Assembly (NCBI GenBank): GCA_902596515.1
Contig: CACJUF010000008.1
Coordinates: forward strand, 1 to 49,453
DNA from: an uncultured Pelagibacteraceae bacterium
Lineage (GTDB): Bacteria > Pseudomonadota > Alphaproteobacteria > Pelagibacterales > Pelagibacteraceae
Length of the DNA: 49,453 nt
Direction of reading: 5' to 3'
The position numbers and the translations under genes are program-made. The notes below the pieces were generated by a model. It did no database searches. It was given only the letters and a program-made list of their open reading frames with translations, and was not told where the DNA came from. Below, one piece after another: positions 41,314 through 49,453 of this stretch. Every line of letters starts with the position of its first letter. Position 1 is the stretch's first letter.

Positions 41314-42206
41314 GAAATATATTAATTATAGGCTGTGGGTTATTAGGCTCTTCTTTAGTAAGGAGGATTTCAAAAAAAAAATTAGCAAAAAAAATATTTA
41401 TTTATGAAAAATCAAAATCTAATATCGCTAAAATAAAAAGTCTTAGATTACCTGGAACAATTGTTAAGTCTCTTAAAGATGGTTTGGTAAATTCAAACTT
41501 AGTGATTGTTTGTACATCAACGAGTGAATATAAAAAACTTATTATTAAAATTAATAAAACTATTTCGCCAAAGACACTAATTACTGATGTGGGATCTTCA
41601 AAAATAGAGTCATCAAAAATTATTAAAAAATTTTTGAAGCGTGGTGTAAATTGGATAAGGAGTCACCCTATCGCTGGATCAGAGGTGAGTGGACCAGAAT
41701 TTGGAAAAGCTGATATGTTTGAGGGTAAATGGTGTGTATTAATTAAGGATAAAAAAACAAGTCCTAAGAATTTAAAATTTTTAATTTCTTTTTGGAAAAA
41801 GATGGGCTCAAAAACTGTTATTATGAACTCTGAAAAACATGACAAAGTTTTTTCTGTCACAAGTCATTTACCACATTTAATTGCCTATAATTTGGTTAAA
41901 TCGGCTCAAGATTTTGAAAAAATACTCAAATTTGGGCTTATCAAATACAGTGCTGGGGGGTTGAGAGATTTTTCAAGAATAGCTGCTTCAAATGAAATTA
42001 TGTGGAGAGATATTTTCTTTGACAATAAGGTTAATGTTACAAAAGCGATAGACTTATTTATCAAAAACTTAAAATCTTTCAAAAGAGATATAAATTCTAA
42101 AAATAATAAATCAATTTTAAAAAAATTATCTCAGACTAAAAAAGTTAGGTCTAAAATTATTAAATTAAAACAGGATGTAAACAAACCTGACTTTGGTAGA
42201 GATTAA
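41310..42206 (+). CDS. tyrA: prephenate/arogenate dehydrogenase
   Basis: Oxidatively decarboxylates prephenate (or arogenate) for tyrosine synthesis. The 298-aa protein has the Rossmann motif ILIIGCGLLGSSLVRRI, DVGSSK, the active-site region WIRSHPIAGSEVSGPEFG, and VTSHLPHLIAYNLV with the conserved histidines, then GGLRDFSRIAASN. No ACT or chorismate mutase domain. ATGA overlap with hisC. Its last 4 nt overlap the convergent peptidase gene. Prephenate versus arogenate preference is not readable here. Confidence 0.93.
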   Translation: MRNILIIGCGLLGSSLVRRISKKKLAKKIFIYEKSKSNIAKIKSLRLPGTIVKSLKDGLVNSNLVIVCTSTSEYKKLIIKINKTISPKTLITDVGSSKIESSKIIKKFLKRGVNWIRSHPIAGSEVSGPEFGKADMFEGKWCVLIKDKKTSPKNLKFLISFWKKMGSKTVIMNSEKHDKVFSVTSHLPHLIAYNLVKSAQDFEKILKFGLIKYSAGGLRDFSRIAASNEIMWRDIFFDNKVNVTKAIDLFIKNLKSFKRDINSKNNKSILKKLSQTKKVRSKIIKLKQDVNKPDFGRD

Positions 42207-42955
42207 ATATTACTAATATTACTCACTTTTTTAACTTTCAGATTTGCGGTTTTATCAATTAATTTAATTGTTTGTCCTGTTGGCATTATTATCACCTTCT
42301 TTTTTGGTCCATAAGCATGAATAAATCTAGACTTATTTAGACATATACCAACATGTCCTTTCCAAAATATGATATCTCCTTTAAGTCGATTTTTACTTCT
42401 TTTTCTTTTACAAAATCTTATTTGATCTTTTGTATCTCTTGGAAAAAATATTCTGTTGTAATAAAAATAGATTTGAATTAATGCTGAACAATCAATCCCA
42501 TCACAGGTTTTTCCGCCCCATAAGTATTTTGTGCTTAAAAAGAATTTGAATATTTTGATATAATTTTTCTCATGATGATCAATATTTTTGATATCACTTT
42601 TTTTGATCCATTTATTTTTTTCAAATTCTATATACTTTTTATTTTCATTTCGTTTACACACACCAGATCCATAATATAGATAATGGTTTGAGGACAAAAA
42701 TCTTTTATCTCTTTTAAGGAAAATTCTAGATTTAATTTTTGAAATTTTATATAAGGGTTTAAAATTTTCTAAAAACTTATCTTTTTTTATATATCCAATA
42801 TAATTGTCATAATGAGTTTTTATTTTTATATATTTTTTTCTTTTCAATAGAATCTTAAATTTCTCTCCATATAAAATTTGTGAAACTACCTCAGAATTAT
42901 GAGATGGTTTAAAGAAAATGTTAGCTACAGGTTTATTTAAAAAATTATTTTTCAC
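42203..42955 (-). CDS. NlpC/P60 (C40) peptidase with SH3b-like N-terminus, no signal peptide
   Basis: A 250-aa cell-wall peptide hydrolase. Residues about 1-125 look like two SH3b-type modules (e.g. ANIFFKPSHNSEVVSQILYGEKFKIL pattern). The NlpC/P60 domain follows with nucleophile Cys156 in CDGIDCSAL, His201 in KGHVGI and His213 in FIHAYG. There is no signal peptide or hydrophobic N-terminus, so it is predicted cytoplasmic. It starts with GTG inside the end of the AmpG-like permease gene (11-nt overlap). Family precedent (YkfC-like gamma-D-glutamyl-diamino acid endopeptidases) and this coupling suggest cleavage of imported muropeptide stems. It is basic and Lys-rich. Convergent with tyrA. Confidence 0.86.
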   Translation of the reverse strand: MKNNFLNKPVANIFFKPSHNSEVVSQILYGEKFKILLKRKKYIKIKTHYDNYIGYIKKDKFLENFKPLYKISKIKSRIFLKRDKRFLSSNHYLYYGSGVCKRNENKKYIEFEKNKWIKKSDIKNIDHHEKNYIKIFKFFLSTKYLWGGKTCDGIDCSALIQIYFYYNRIFFPRDTKDQIRFCKRKRSKNRLKGDIIFWKGHVGICLNKSRFIHAYGPKKKVIIMPTGQTIKLIDKTANLKVKKVSNISNI

Positions 42956-44321
42956 TTAGTTGTAGTTTATTTTTCATGATCCATAGGATTATTAATGAAG
43001 GAATTACCATTAGCGCAGTCAAAATGAAAAATATTCCCCAATCACCATTTAACCAATCAACAAGGGCACCAGAGGAGGAGGCTAAAGTTGTTCTACCAGC
43101 GGTGCCTATTGAGGCTAAGAGCGCATATTGAGTTGCTGTATAGGCTCTGTCTACGAGCATAGATATAAAGGCTACAAAAGCTACTGTTGCAAATGCAGCA
43201 GCTATATCATCAAAAATAACTGCAATAGCAAATAAAAATTCTGATTTATCGCTCCAGGCCAATACACTGAACAAAAGGTTTGTACTTGCCATCATAACTC
43301 CAGCAAAAAACATTGCTTTTAACACCCCGGATCTTATTACAAAAAGCCCACCTAAAAGAGTAAACGTCACAGTAGTAATCCAACCTAACGTTTTAGAGTA
43401 AATAGCGATATCTGATTTACTAAAACCTATTTCTTTATAAAAAATTATAGACATCCTTCCAAGAAATGCCTCTCCCACTTTAAATAAAAAAACAAATCCT
43501 AAAATTCCTAAAGCAATCGAAAAGCCATTTTTTTTAAAAAAACTAATGATTGGGCCACTTATTGTTCCAGCAACCCAGGTTATCAATTTTGTAAATATAT
43601 TTTGATTTTTAAATTGAGATGATATTAATTTATCATTTTCTTTTTGTTGATCTTGTCTCTCTAAATTTCCAGACTCGTCAATGAACATTAAGCCAATGTT
43701 CATTGAAATTACTAAAATCCCTAAAATTAAGAAAGTTAGTTGCCAATAATTTTCAAAACCAATGTTTTGAAGAATATCTGCTGCAAATAATGATAGTACC
43801 CCACCTAACTTATATCCTGTCCACCAACCGACAACCGCCATTGCGGCTCCAGCAGCCATGGATTTTCCCTCATCCTCACCAATCTGTTCAATTCTTAAAG
43901 CATCAACTGTTATATCTTGAGTTGATGATGCTATAGCAATTATTAAGCCTACTGAAACAACTAAAGCTAAATTTTCAGATGGATCGAGTAAACTCCAAAG
44001 AGCAAGTGAGAGTAAGATGATAATTTGCATCAAAACAATCCATCCTCTTCTGTGACCTATTTTTTTTGTTAAATATGGTATTTGTATTCTATCTATTAAA
44101 GGTGCCCATAAATAATTAAATGCGTAAACTGCAAAAATTAATCCAGCCCATCCAACAGTTGATCTGCTTAGTCCATCTTCTTTTAACCATAAACTCAGAC
44201 TACTTCCAATCAAAACCCATGGAAAACCTGATATTGCACCTAGCAATAAAATTTTGAGCATTCTTTTGTCAAAATAAACCGATAACATTTCAGACAAAGA
44301 GTTTTTTTTAATTTCTATCAA
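42945..44321 (-). CDS. ampG: AmpG-like muropeptide permease (MFS)
   Basis: An inner-membrane transporter of the PAT/AmpG branch of the MFS, which imports anhydro-muropeptides for recycling. Start: TTG at 44321, 2 nt after the trkH stop, with a perfect GGAGGA 7 nt upstream. This gives 458 aa; an ATG 90 nt further up lies wholly inside trkH and adds residues with no family match. AmpG signatures are GFPWVLIGSSLSLWLKEDGLS, YLWAPLIDR, the loop KKIGHRRGWI, and ASSTQDITVDALRIE. I count roughly 12-14 hydrophobic segments. Acyl-CoA permeases of the same family are an alternative. Confidence 0.88.
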   Translation of the reverse strand: MIEIKKNSLSEMLSVYFDKRMLKILLLGAISGFPWVLIGSSLSLWLKEDGLSRSTVGWAGLIFAVYAFNYLWAPLIDRIQIPYLTKKIGHRRGWIVLMQIIILLSLALWSLLDPSENLALVVSVGLIIAIASSTQDITVDALRIEQIGEDEGKSMAAGAAMAVVGWWTGYKLGGVLSLFAADILQNIGFENYWQLTFLILGILVISMNIGLMFIDESGNLERQDQQKENDKLISSQFKNQNIFTKLITWVAGTISGPIISFFKKNGFSIALGILGFVFLFKVGEAFLGRMSIIFYKEIGFSKSDIAIYSKTLGWITTVTFTLLGGLFVIRSGVLKAMFFAGVMMASTNLLFSVLAWSDKSEFLFAIAVIFDDIAAAFATVAFVAFISMLVDRAYTATQYALLASIGTAGRTTLASSSGALVDWLNGDWGIFFILTALMVIPSLIILWIMKNKLQLSEK

Positions 44322-44323
44322 AT

Positions 44324-45763
44324 TTAATTCCTCCAAAAAGATGGTAAAAATAATACAAGAATTGCAAATAATTCTAATCTCCCCAAAATCATACCAAAAC
44401 TTAAAATCCACTTAGAGATATCAGGTAGTGATGAAAAATTTCCGTTTGGCCCAATAGTCGAACCTAGGCCAGGTCCTACATTTGAGATAGATGTTGCAGC
44501 ACCAGAAATTGAAGTAATAAAGTCAAGACCTGTCAAAGATAATAATGCTGTCATCACAAAAAAAATTACCAGGTACATATAAATGAAAGAGATAATTGAT
44601 GCGGTAAATTTATCTTCAACAGGACTTTGGTTATATTTTAGAACGAAAATTCCCTTGGGATAAATAATCTTTTTAAGTTGATTCAAAACAAATGAATAAA
44701 GTATTTGAAATCTAAATATTTTAATACCACAGGTCGTTGAGCCAGCACATCCACCGATAAACATTAAACCTATAAATATAATTAAAGGAAATCCACCCCA
44801 GTTATCAAATTGTGCATTTACATATCCAGTACCTGTCAAAATTGATATTACATTGAATAAAACTGTTCTGAAGTTTAGTTCAGACGATTTATCTAAAAAC
44901 AAATAAATTGATAAGATCAGAATACTTATTAAGATTATTTTCAAAAAAGTTCTAATTTGAATATCTGAAAAAAATATTCTTTTATTACCGTTTAAGAATT
45001 TGATATAAGCGATAAAAGGTAAACTTCCCAATATAATAAAAATCATTGCTGAAATTTCTATTGAAAAACTATTAAAGAAACCAATGGACTCGTTATAGTT
45101 TGAAAAACCCCCAGTTGCTATTGTTGTCATAGAATGGGTTATACTATCAAAAGTATTCATCCCAAGAATTTTATATGATAGTGCGCAAAGAGTAGTGAGA
45201 CCTGAATAAATGTAAATTAATCTCAACGCAATTTCTTTCGATTTAGGAAGAATTTTTTCTGATGAGTCACTGTTAGAAATTTTGAATAATTGCATACCAC
45301 CAACATTCATTATTGGCATCAAAGTGATCGCCATAACAATTATTCCAATACCACCCAACCATTGAAGAATTGCTCTCCAAAGCAAAATTGCTTTGGGCAT
45401 CTCCTCTAAGTTTGGAATGATTGTTGAACCAGTTGTTGTAATGCCTGACATACTCTCAAAAAATGCATTGGTAAACGAAAAATTGACTTCAGAAAATATT
45501 AGAGGAAGTGAACCAAAAATTGCGATACTTAACCAAGATAACGCGGTCAATAAAAAAGCTTGCTGTAAATTTAACTTCTTATCATGATCAAGATTAGATA
45601 AAAAAAATAGCGTACCAAAAATAATTGTAATAATTGAGGCACCAAAAAAAGAGGAGTCAATTTCATTAAAAAAAAATTGAACAAATATTGGGATCAACAT
45701 AAAAATTCCAAGAATTATTTGAAGAATTCCAAGTGTAAAAAAAACAGTTTTATAATTAGACAT
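44324..45763 (-). CDS. trkH: Trk-type potassium uptake protein TrkH
   Basis: A K+ translocating membrane subunit of 479 aa with the four M1-P-M2 repeats. Selectivity-filter segments are SGITTTGST, TIATGGFSNYN, ILTGTGYVNAQF and SISNVGPGLG, each with the key glycine. The hydrophobic gating/loop segment GGCAGSTTCGIKIFR is also typical. The regulatory TrkA partner is not in the window. Its last codons (W-R-N) double as the GGAGGA site for ampG. Transcribed away from lysK across an 88-nt gap. Confidence 0.93.
   Translation of the reverse strand: MSNYKTVFFTLGILQIILGIFMLIPIFVQFFFNEIDSSFFGASIITIIFGTLFFLSNLDHDKKLNLQQAFLLTALSWLSIAIFGSLPLIFSEVNFSFTNAFFESMSGITTTGSTIIPNLEEMPKAILLWRAILQWLGGIGIIVMAITLMPIMNVGGMQLFKISNSDSSEKILPKSKEIALRLIYIYSGLTTLCALSYKILGMNTFDSITHSMTTIATGGFSNYNESIGFFNSFSIEISAMIFIILGSLPFIAYIKFLNGNKRIFFSDIQIRTFLKIILISILILSIYLFLDKSSELNFRTVLFNVISILTGTGYVNAQFDNWGGFPLIIFIGLMFIGGCAGSTTCGIKIFRFQILYSFVLNQLKKIIYPKGIFVLKYNQSPVEDKFTASIISFIYMYLVIFFVMTALLSLTGLDFITSISGAATSISNVGPGLGSTIGPNGNFSSLPDISKWILSFGMILGRLELFAILVLFLPSFWRN
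44329..44334 (-). promoter_or_regulatory. strong Shine-Dalgarno for TTG-started ampG
   Basis: GGAGGA on the minus strand, 7 nt before the TTG at 44321 and inside the last trkH codons. It is the strongest ribosome-binding site I found in the window and fixes the ampG start. Confidence 0.8.
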
Positions 45764-45851
45764 TTTGATAGAACATTATTTTATGGTAAATAAATTTCAA
45801 CTCTATAAGAATAAGTTAAAGCGTTAATTTAAGATTTTATTTGAATTAATC
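45764..45851 (+). other. divergent trkH-lysK intergenic region
   Basis: This 88-nt gap must hold promoters for both divergent transcripts. I see -10-like TATAAG at about 45803 towards lysK and TAAAAT towards trkH, but neither has a good -35. No hairpin or riboswitch-like structure is apparent. Confidence 0.4.
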
Positions 45852-47414
45852 ATGATTAAAAAAGAGAATTTTGATAAAACAAGTGCATGGCCTTTCGTTG
45901 AAGCAAAAAAAATGCTTCGAGAGAGAAAATCTTTTATAGAAAAAAAAGGCAAAATAATTCTCCAAACAGGTTATGGTCCTAGTGGCCTTCCACATATAGG
46001 AACTTTTGGAGAAGTTGCAAGGACATCAATGATTGTAAATGCACTAAAACATTTGACTGATTTACCAACTGAAATCATTACTTTTTCAGATGATATGGAT
46101 GGTCTTAGAAAAGTACCTGACAACGTTCCACAAAAAGAATTATTAGAAAAAAATTTGCACAAACCGCTTACTAATGTGCCTGATCCCTTTCAAAAATTTA
46201 ATAGTTTTGGTGAGCATAATAATGAAATGCTAAAAAAATTTTTAAACAATTTTAAATTTAAATATAATTTTAAAAGTTCAACATCACTTTATAAATCAGG
46301 TTTCTTTAACTCTTCTCTCCAAGTTATTTTAGAGAATTATGATGGTATAATGAATATAATACTTCCTACACTAGGAAAAGAGAGACAAAAAACGTATAGT
46401 CCATTTCTTCCAATTTGTCCGGTTACAGGTCATGTTTTAGAAATACCAGTAAAAAATATTAATAAAGAAAAATCTATTATTGTTTTTGATAATAATGGAA
46501 AAGATTTGGAAACAAGCATTTATGATGGAAATTGTAAATTACAGTGGAAAGTTGATTGGGCTATGAGATGGTATGCACTAGATGTTGATTTTGAAATGTA
46601 TGGAAAAGATCTTATAGAGAGTGCAATACTTTCAACAAAAATTATCAAATTGATTGGAAAAACAAATCCCTCAGGGTTTGCATATGAACTATTTTTGGAT
46701 GAAAAAGGAGAGAAGATTTCAAAATCAAAGGGAAACGGCATTACTATTGATCAATGGCTAGAGTATGCTTCTCCTGAAAGTTTGTCGCTGTATATGTATC
46801 AAAATCCAAAAAGAGCAAAAAAACTTTACAAAGAAATAGTTTCAAAAACTGTCGATGATTATTTGGATCTGATTGAGAAAGCAAAAAATCAAAATGAGTT
46901 GCAGCTACTTATGAATCCTGTGTGGCATGTTCATAATAGTTTGGTGCCTAAAGAAAATATGATTATGTCGTTTTCGATGTTATTAAACTTGGTTGAAACA
47001 AGTAATGCTGACAGCAAAGAACTTCTTTGGAAATTTGTTAAAAAATATAAAAAAGACATTTCTGAGAAAGATAATCCTATCTTTGATAATTTAGTAGGCT
47101 ATGCAATAAAATATTTTAACGACGTAATAAAATTGAAAAAAAAATATAAAAAGCCTAATGGTGAAGAAAAAAAAGCTTTAGAAGCTCTGGTAAAAACTTT
47201 AGATAAATGTGACGACAAAATGAAACCAGAAGATATTCAAACAATGATATATTCGACTGGTAAAGAAAATGGATACACTGAGAACCTTCGAGATTGGTTT
47301 AAATTAATTTATGAAGTAGTTTTTGGAGATGAAAATGGACCAAGGATGGGTTTTTTTATAAGTTTTTTTGGTGTGAAAGAAACAAAAGATCTTATATTAA
47401 ATAAAATTAAATAA
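45852..47414 (+). CDS. lysK: class I lysyl-tRNA synthetase
   Basis: Charges tRNA-Lys. It is the archaeal-type class I enzyme, not the class II LysS: the HIGH motif appears as PHIGT (residues 47-51) after GYGPSGL, and KMSKS as KISKS (288-292) after LFLDEKGE. FSDDMDGLRKVPDN is characteristic of class I LysRS. At 520 aa it matches alphaproteobacterial forms. Class I LysRS is known from archaea, spirochaetes and most alphaproteobacteria, so this is a lineage mark rather than a recent transfer. pyrD starts on its last base. Confidence 0.96.
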   Translation: MIKKENFDKTSAWPFVEAKKMLRERKSFIEKKGKIILQTGYGPSGLPHIGTFGEVARTSMIVNALKHLTDLPTEIITFSDDMDGLRKVPDNVPQKELLEKNLHKPLTNVPDPFQKFNSFGEHNNEMLKKFLNNFKFKYNFKSSTSLYKSGFFNSSLQVILENYDGIMNIILPTLGKERQKTYSPFLPICPVTGHVLEIPVKNINKEKSIIVFDNNGKDLETSIYDGNCKLQWKVDWAMRWYALDVDFEMYGKDLIESAILSTKIIKLIGKTNPSGFAYELFLDEKGEKISKSKGNGITIDQWLEYASPESLSLYMYQNPKRAKKLYKEIVSKTVDDYLDLIEKAKNQNELQLLMNPVWHVHNSLVPKENMIMSFSMLLNLVETSNADSKELLWKFVKKYKKDISEKDNPIFDNLVGYAIKYFNDVIKLKKKYKKPNGEEKKALEALVKTLDKCDDKMKPEDIQTMIYSTGKENGYTENLRDWFKLIYEVVFGDENGPRMGFFISFFGVKETKDLILNKIK

Positions 47415-48466
47415 TGTTTTCAAATTTAAGATCTTTAATTTTTAAATTAGATCCCGAGACGGCTCATAGTTTAGCGATAAAGTCACTAAAATTTAATTTT
47501 ATTCCAAATATTTTAGATGAAGAAAAAAATAATCCTCTTTTTAAGACTAAATTATTTAATAAAGAAATAGAAAATCCAATTGGTATGGCAGCAGGATTTG
47601 ATAAGAATGCCGAGGTATATAATTCATTGTTCAATTTAGGGTTTGGTTTCGTCGAAGTAGGAACTGTTACACCATTAGAACAATACGGAAATCCCAAACC
47701 TAGAGTTTTTAGACTAGTAGAAGATGAGGCCCTGATAAATAGACTTGGTTTCAATAATCTAGGTTCAAAAAATATTGCAGATCGAATTAAAAGAAATAAT
47801 CCAACTGGATTACTTGGAATAAATATTGGACCTAATAAAGACTCAGAGGATAGAACAAATGATTATATACAGTGTTTAAAAATGTTTAATGGGGTCTCTG
47901 ATTATATCACTGTTAATATTTCCTCACCAAACACCGAAGATTTAAGAAACTTTCACGATCAAAAAAAATTAGATGATCTTTTAAAACTAATAGAAAAAGA
48001 GAAGAGAAATCTTAACTCTAAAACACCTATAGCGGTAAAAGTATCACCAGATATTAATGATAAAGAAATTATGAAAATTTCTGAAGTGATTTTAGATAAC
48101 GATATAGAAGCTGTTATAATTTCTAACACATCTGATACAACAAGAGAAAATTTACAAAATACTCAAAGCCATCAAAAAGGAGGATTATCCGGGAAACCTA
48201 TTGAGTTAAAGTCCTCAGAGTTAATCAGAAAATTTTATAAAGTTTTAAAAGGTAGAATTAAAATTATAGGCGTAGGTGGTGTGGACTCTGGCAGATCTGC
48301 TTATCAAAAATTTTTAGCAGGAGCTGATTATTTACAACTTTATACAGGCATGGTTTTTAGAGGTCCAAATATTGTTGGTCTAATTAAAAAAGAACTAAAG
48401 GAAATACTATTAAAAGATGGTGTAAAAAACTTTAATGAAATAGTAGGAAAAAAAGGATTAGAATAA
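47414..48466 (+). CDS. pyrD: dihydroorotate dehydrogenase (class 2, quinone-linked)
   Basis: Oxidises dihydroorotate to orotate with FMN, giving electrons to ubiquinone; membrane-associated. The N-terminal amphipathic helix of class 2 enzymes is present (LRSLIFKLDPETAHSLAIKSL), followed by NPIGMAAGFDKNAEVYN, VEVGTVTPLEQYGNPKPRVFRL, NRLGFNNLG, GINIGPNKD, the catalytic serine block YITVNISSPNTEDLR, and IIGVGGVDSGRSAYQKFLAGADYLQLYTG. Length 350 aa. Coupled to lysK by TAATG. Confidence 0.97.
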   Translation: MFSNLRSLIFKLDPETAHSLAIKSLKFNFIPNILDEEKNNPLFKTKLFNKEIENPIGMAAGFDKNAEVYNSLFNLGFGFVEVGTVTPLEQYGNPKPRVFRLVEDEALINRLGFNNLGSKNIADRIKRNNPTGLLGINIGPNKDSEDRTNDYIQCLKMFNGVSDYITVNISSPNTEDLRNFHDQKKLDDLLKLIEKEKRNLNSKTPIAVKVSPDINDKEIMKISEVILDNDIEAVIISNTSDTTRENLQNTQSHQKGGLSGKPIELKSSELIRKFYKVLKGRIKIIGVGGVDSGRSAYQKFLAGADYLQLYTGMVFRGPNIVGLIKKELKEILLKDGVKNFNEIVGKKGLE

Positions 48467-48476
48467 TGTAATAAAC

Positions 48477-48505
48477 TTGACGCCATCAATATCTCACTTT
48501 ATATA
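48477..48505 (+). promoter_or_regulatory. promoter of rpmB-yhhQ
   Basis: TTGACG (48477-48482), 17-nt spacer, TATATA (48500-48505). A close sigma70 match in the 51-nt pyrD-rpmB gap. The -10 ends 12 nt before the rpmB ATG, leaving a leader of only about 5-6 nt. Confidence 0.65.
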
Positions 48506-48517
48506 GTCGAACAAATT

Positions 48518-48832
48518 ATGACAAAAAAATGTGAATTAACTGGAAAAAATCCAATGAAAGGTCATAACGTTAGTCATGCTAACAATAAGACAAAAAGAAG
48601 ATTCTTACCTAATTTAAAAAAAGTTAAATTTACAAGTGAACTTTTAAAAAGAAGCTTAAAATTAACAGTGAGTAATGCAGGGGTTAGATCAGTAGATAAA
48701 AAAGGTAGTTTTGATGAATTTCTAAAATCTGTAAAAAATAAAAATTTATCTCCTAGATTAAAAAAACTAAAAAAAAGTTTATTAATTAAATCTCCATTTC
48801 AAAAAAAAACTGCACAATCTAAAACAGCTTAA
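48518..48832 (+). CDS. rpmB: 50S ribosomal protein L28
   Basis: Large-subunit protein near the E site. The 104-aa protein has the L28 signature [36 protein letters not shown], and [25 protein letters not shown]. It is longer than the E. coli protein (78 aa) owing to a Lys-rich C-terminus of the kind seen in alphaproteobacteria. It has its own promoter and no Shine-Dalgarno site. The next gene starts on its last base. Confidence 0.97.
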   Translation: MTKKCELTGKNPMKGHNVSHANNKTKRRFLPNLKKVKFTSELLKRSLKLTVSNAGVRSVDKKGSFDEFLKSVKNKNLSPRLKKLKKSLLIKSPFQKKTAQSKTA

Positions 48833-49386
48833 TGAGTAAATCATTTTTACTTCTATCATTTTTGATGGGTGTTGTTGTCCTATCCTCAAATTATCTTGTT
48901 CAATTTCCAATTAATTATTATGGTTTAAATGAAATATTAACCTACGGAGCTTTCTCTTATCCGATCGCTTTTTTAATTACAGATTTAGCTAATAGATCTT
49001 ATGGAAAAAGAGTTGCAAGAAAAATTGTATATTTTGGCTTTGTACTAGGAATTGGTTTTACAGTTTTATTTTCTACTGATTTTGCAGATCTTATATCTAT
49101 TCGTATAGCTATTGGGTCTGGAATTGCATTTTTAACTGCACAATTATTAGATGTCCAAATATTTGACAGATTAAGAAAGAAAGAATGGTTTGTTGCACCA
49201 TTAACATCTTCAATGTTTGGCTCAACAATCGATACATTTTTGTTTTTTTCAATATCATTTTATGGGACTGGCGTGCCATGGGTTACACTTTCTCTCGGAG
49301 ATTTGATTGTGAAAGTAATAGTAGCTTTGATAATGTTAATACCATTTAGATTACTCTTAAAAACTTTTAAGCCAATTAAAGCTTAA
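48832..49386 (+). CDS. yhhQ: queuosine precursor transporter (YhhQ/VUT family)
   Basis: A 184-aa membrane protein of the YhhQ/VUT (DUF165) family, whose E. coli member takes up queuosine precursors (preQ0, preQ1) used to modify tRNA. About six hydrophobic segments; family marks are SNYLVQFPI, YGAFSYPIAFLITDLANRSYGKRVARKIVY with the conserved cytoplasmic D-L-x-N segment, LLDVQIFDRLRKK, WFVAPLTSSMFGSTIDTFLFF. Starts on the last base of rpmB. The queuosine salvage role is known for the family; whether this organism uses it needs the presence of tgt. Confidence 0.9.
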   Translation: MSKSFLLLSFLMGVVVLSSNYLVQFPINYYGLNEILTYGAFSYPIAFLITDLANRSYGKRVARKIVYFGFVLGIGFTVLFSTDFADLISIRIAIGSGIAFLTAQLLDVQIFDRLRKKEWFVAPLTSSMFGSTIDTFLFFSISFYGTGVPWVTLSLGDLIVKVIVALIMLIPFRLLLKTFKPIKA

Positions 49387-49453
49387 ATCAAAAATTTATA
49401 AGACAATATTTTATAAGCGAGCTTTGCAACAAGAAAGTTGTATGAATTAAAAC
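49387..49453 (+). other. terminal non-coding tail
   Basis: After yhhQ, 67 nt remain to the window end. A short potential stem (CAAC, 6-nt loop, GTTG at about 49426-49439) is visible, without a T-run after it. No gene start can be supported. Confidence 0.3.

Noticed and set aside
44322-44411. ATG-started 30-residue extension of ampG inside trkH
   Set aside because: It is a translation of the trkH 3' end in another frame; the TTG at 44321 with a perfect GGAGGA is far better.
49426-49439. Terminator after yhhQ
   Set aside because: The stem is only four base pairs, with no T-run after it, and the window ends shortly after.

Overview
The window is a strongly AT-rich, extremely compact piece of a marine alphaproteobacterial chromosome. 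Gene content and order point to the SAR11 clade (Pelagibacterales, 'Candidatus Pelagibacter' type). The evidence is a DMSP demethylase operon (dmdC-dmdB-hydrolase-dmdA), a class I lysyl-tRNA synthetase, a SAM-II riboswitch on metX, F1 ATPase genes separated from F0, and intergenic gaps that are mostly 0-40 nt. I count 48 protein genes (the first cut by the window edge), no rRNA, tRNA, CRISPR or mobile element, and no gene-free stretch longer than 194 nt.

Region 1 (1-4388, + strand): trmD (partial) and rplS, then leuC-leuD-leuB. Region 2 (4415-9686, +): the DMSP demethylation operon dmdC-dmdB-alpha/beta hydrolase-dmdA. Region 3 (9702-24142, +): asd, then sdhCDAB, an mmsA-type CoA-acylating aldehyde dehydrogenase, mdh, sucCD, sucAB and lpd, which cover the cycle from 2-oxoglutarate to oxaloacetate. 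Region 4 (24165-31014, +): priA and the F1 operon atpHAGDC.

Region 5 (30997-37530, - strand): a conserved alphaproteobacterial operon read from a good sigma70-type promoter: rplU-rpmA-obgE-proB-proA-nadD-rsfS-ctpA-rppH. Region 6 (37595-40033, -): metX-metW-gloB behind a promoter and a SAM-II riboswitch. Region 7 (40228-42206, +): hisC-tyrA. Region 8 (42203-45763, -): trkH-ampG-NlpC/P60 peptidase. Region 9 (45852-49386, +): lysK-pyrD and rpmB-yhhQ.

The genes form a coherent carbon and sulfur story. DMSP is demethylated by DmdA, activated and oxidised by DmdB and DmdC, and ends as methanethiol plus C2 units. Asd and MetX lie on the route to O-acetylhomoserine, the acceptor that can capture methanethiol or sulfide, and metX carries a SAM-sensing RNA. 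The TCA run, the ATP synthase and the mmsA product burn the carbon. The observations most worth following up are the uncharacterised hydrolase inside the dmd operon, a SdhD with no histidine at all, a SAM-II aptamer with an atypical downstream region, several candidate promoters placed so close to ATG that transcripts would be (nearly) leaderless, Shine-Dalgarno sites that appear mainly before TTG starts, and a cytoplasmic-looking NlpC/P60 peptidase translationally overlapped with an AmpG-type permease.
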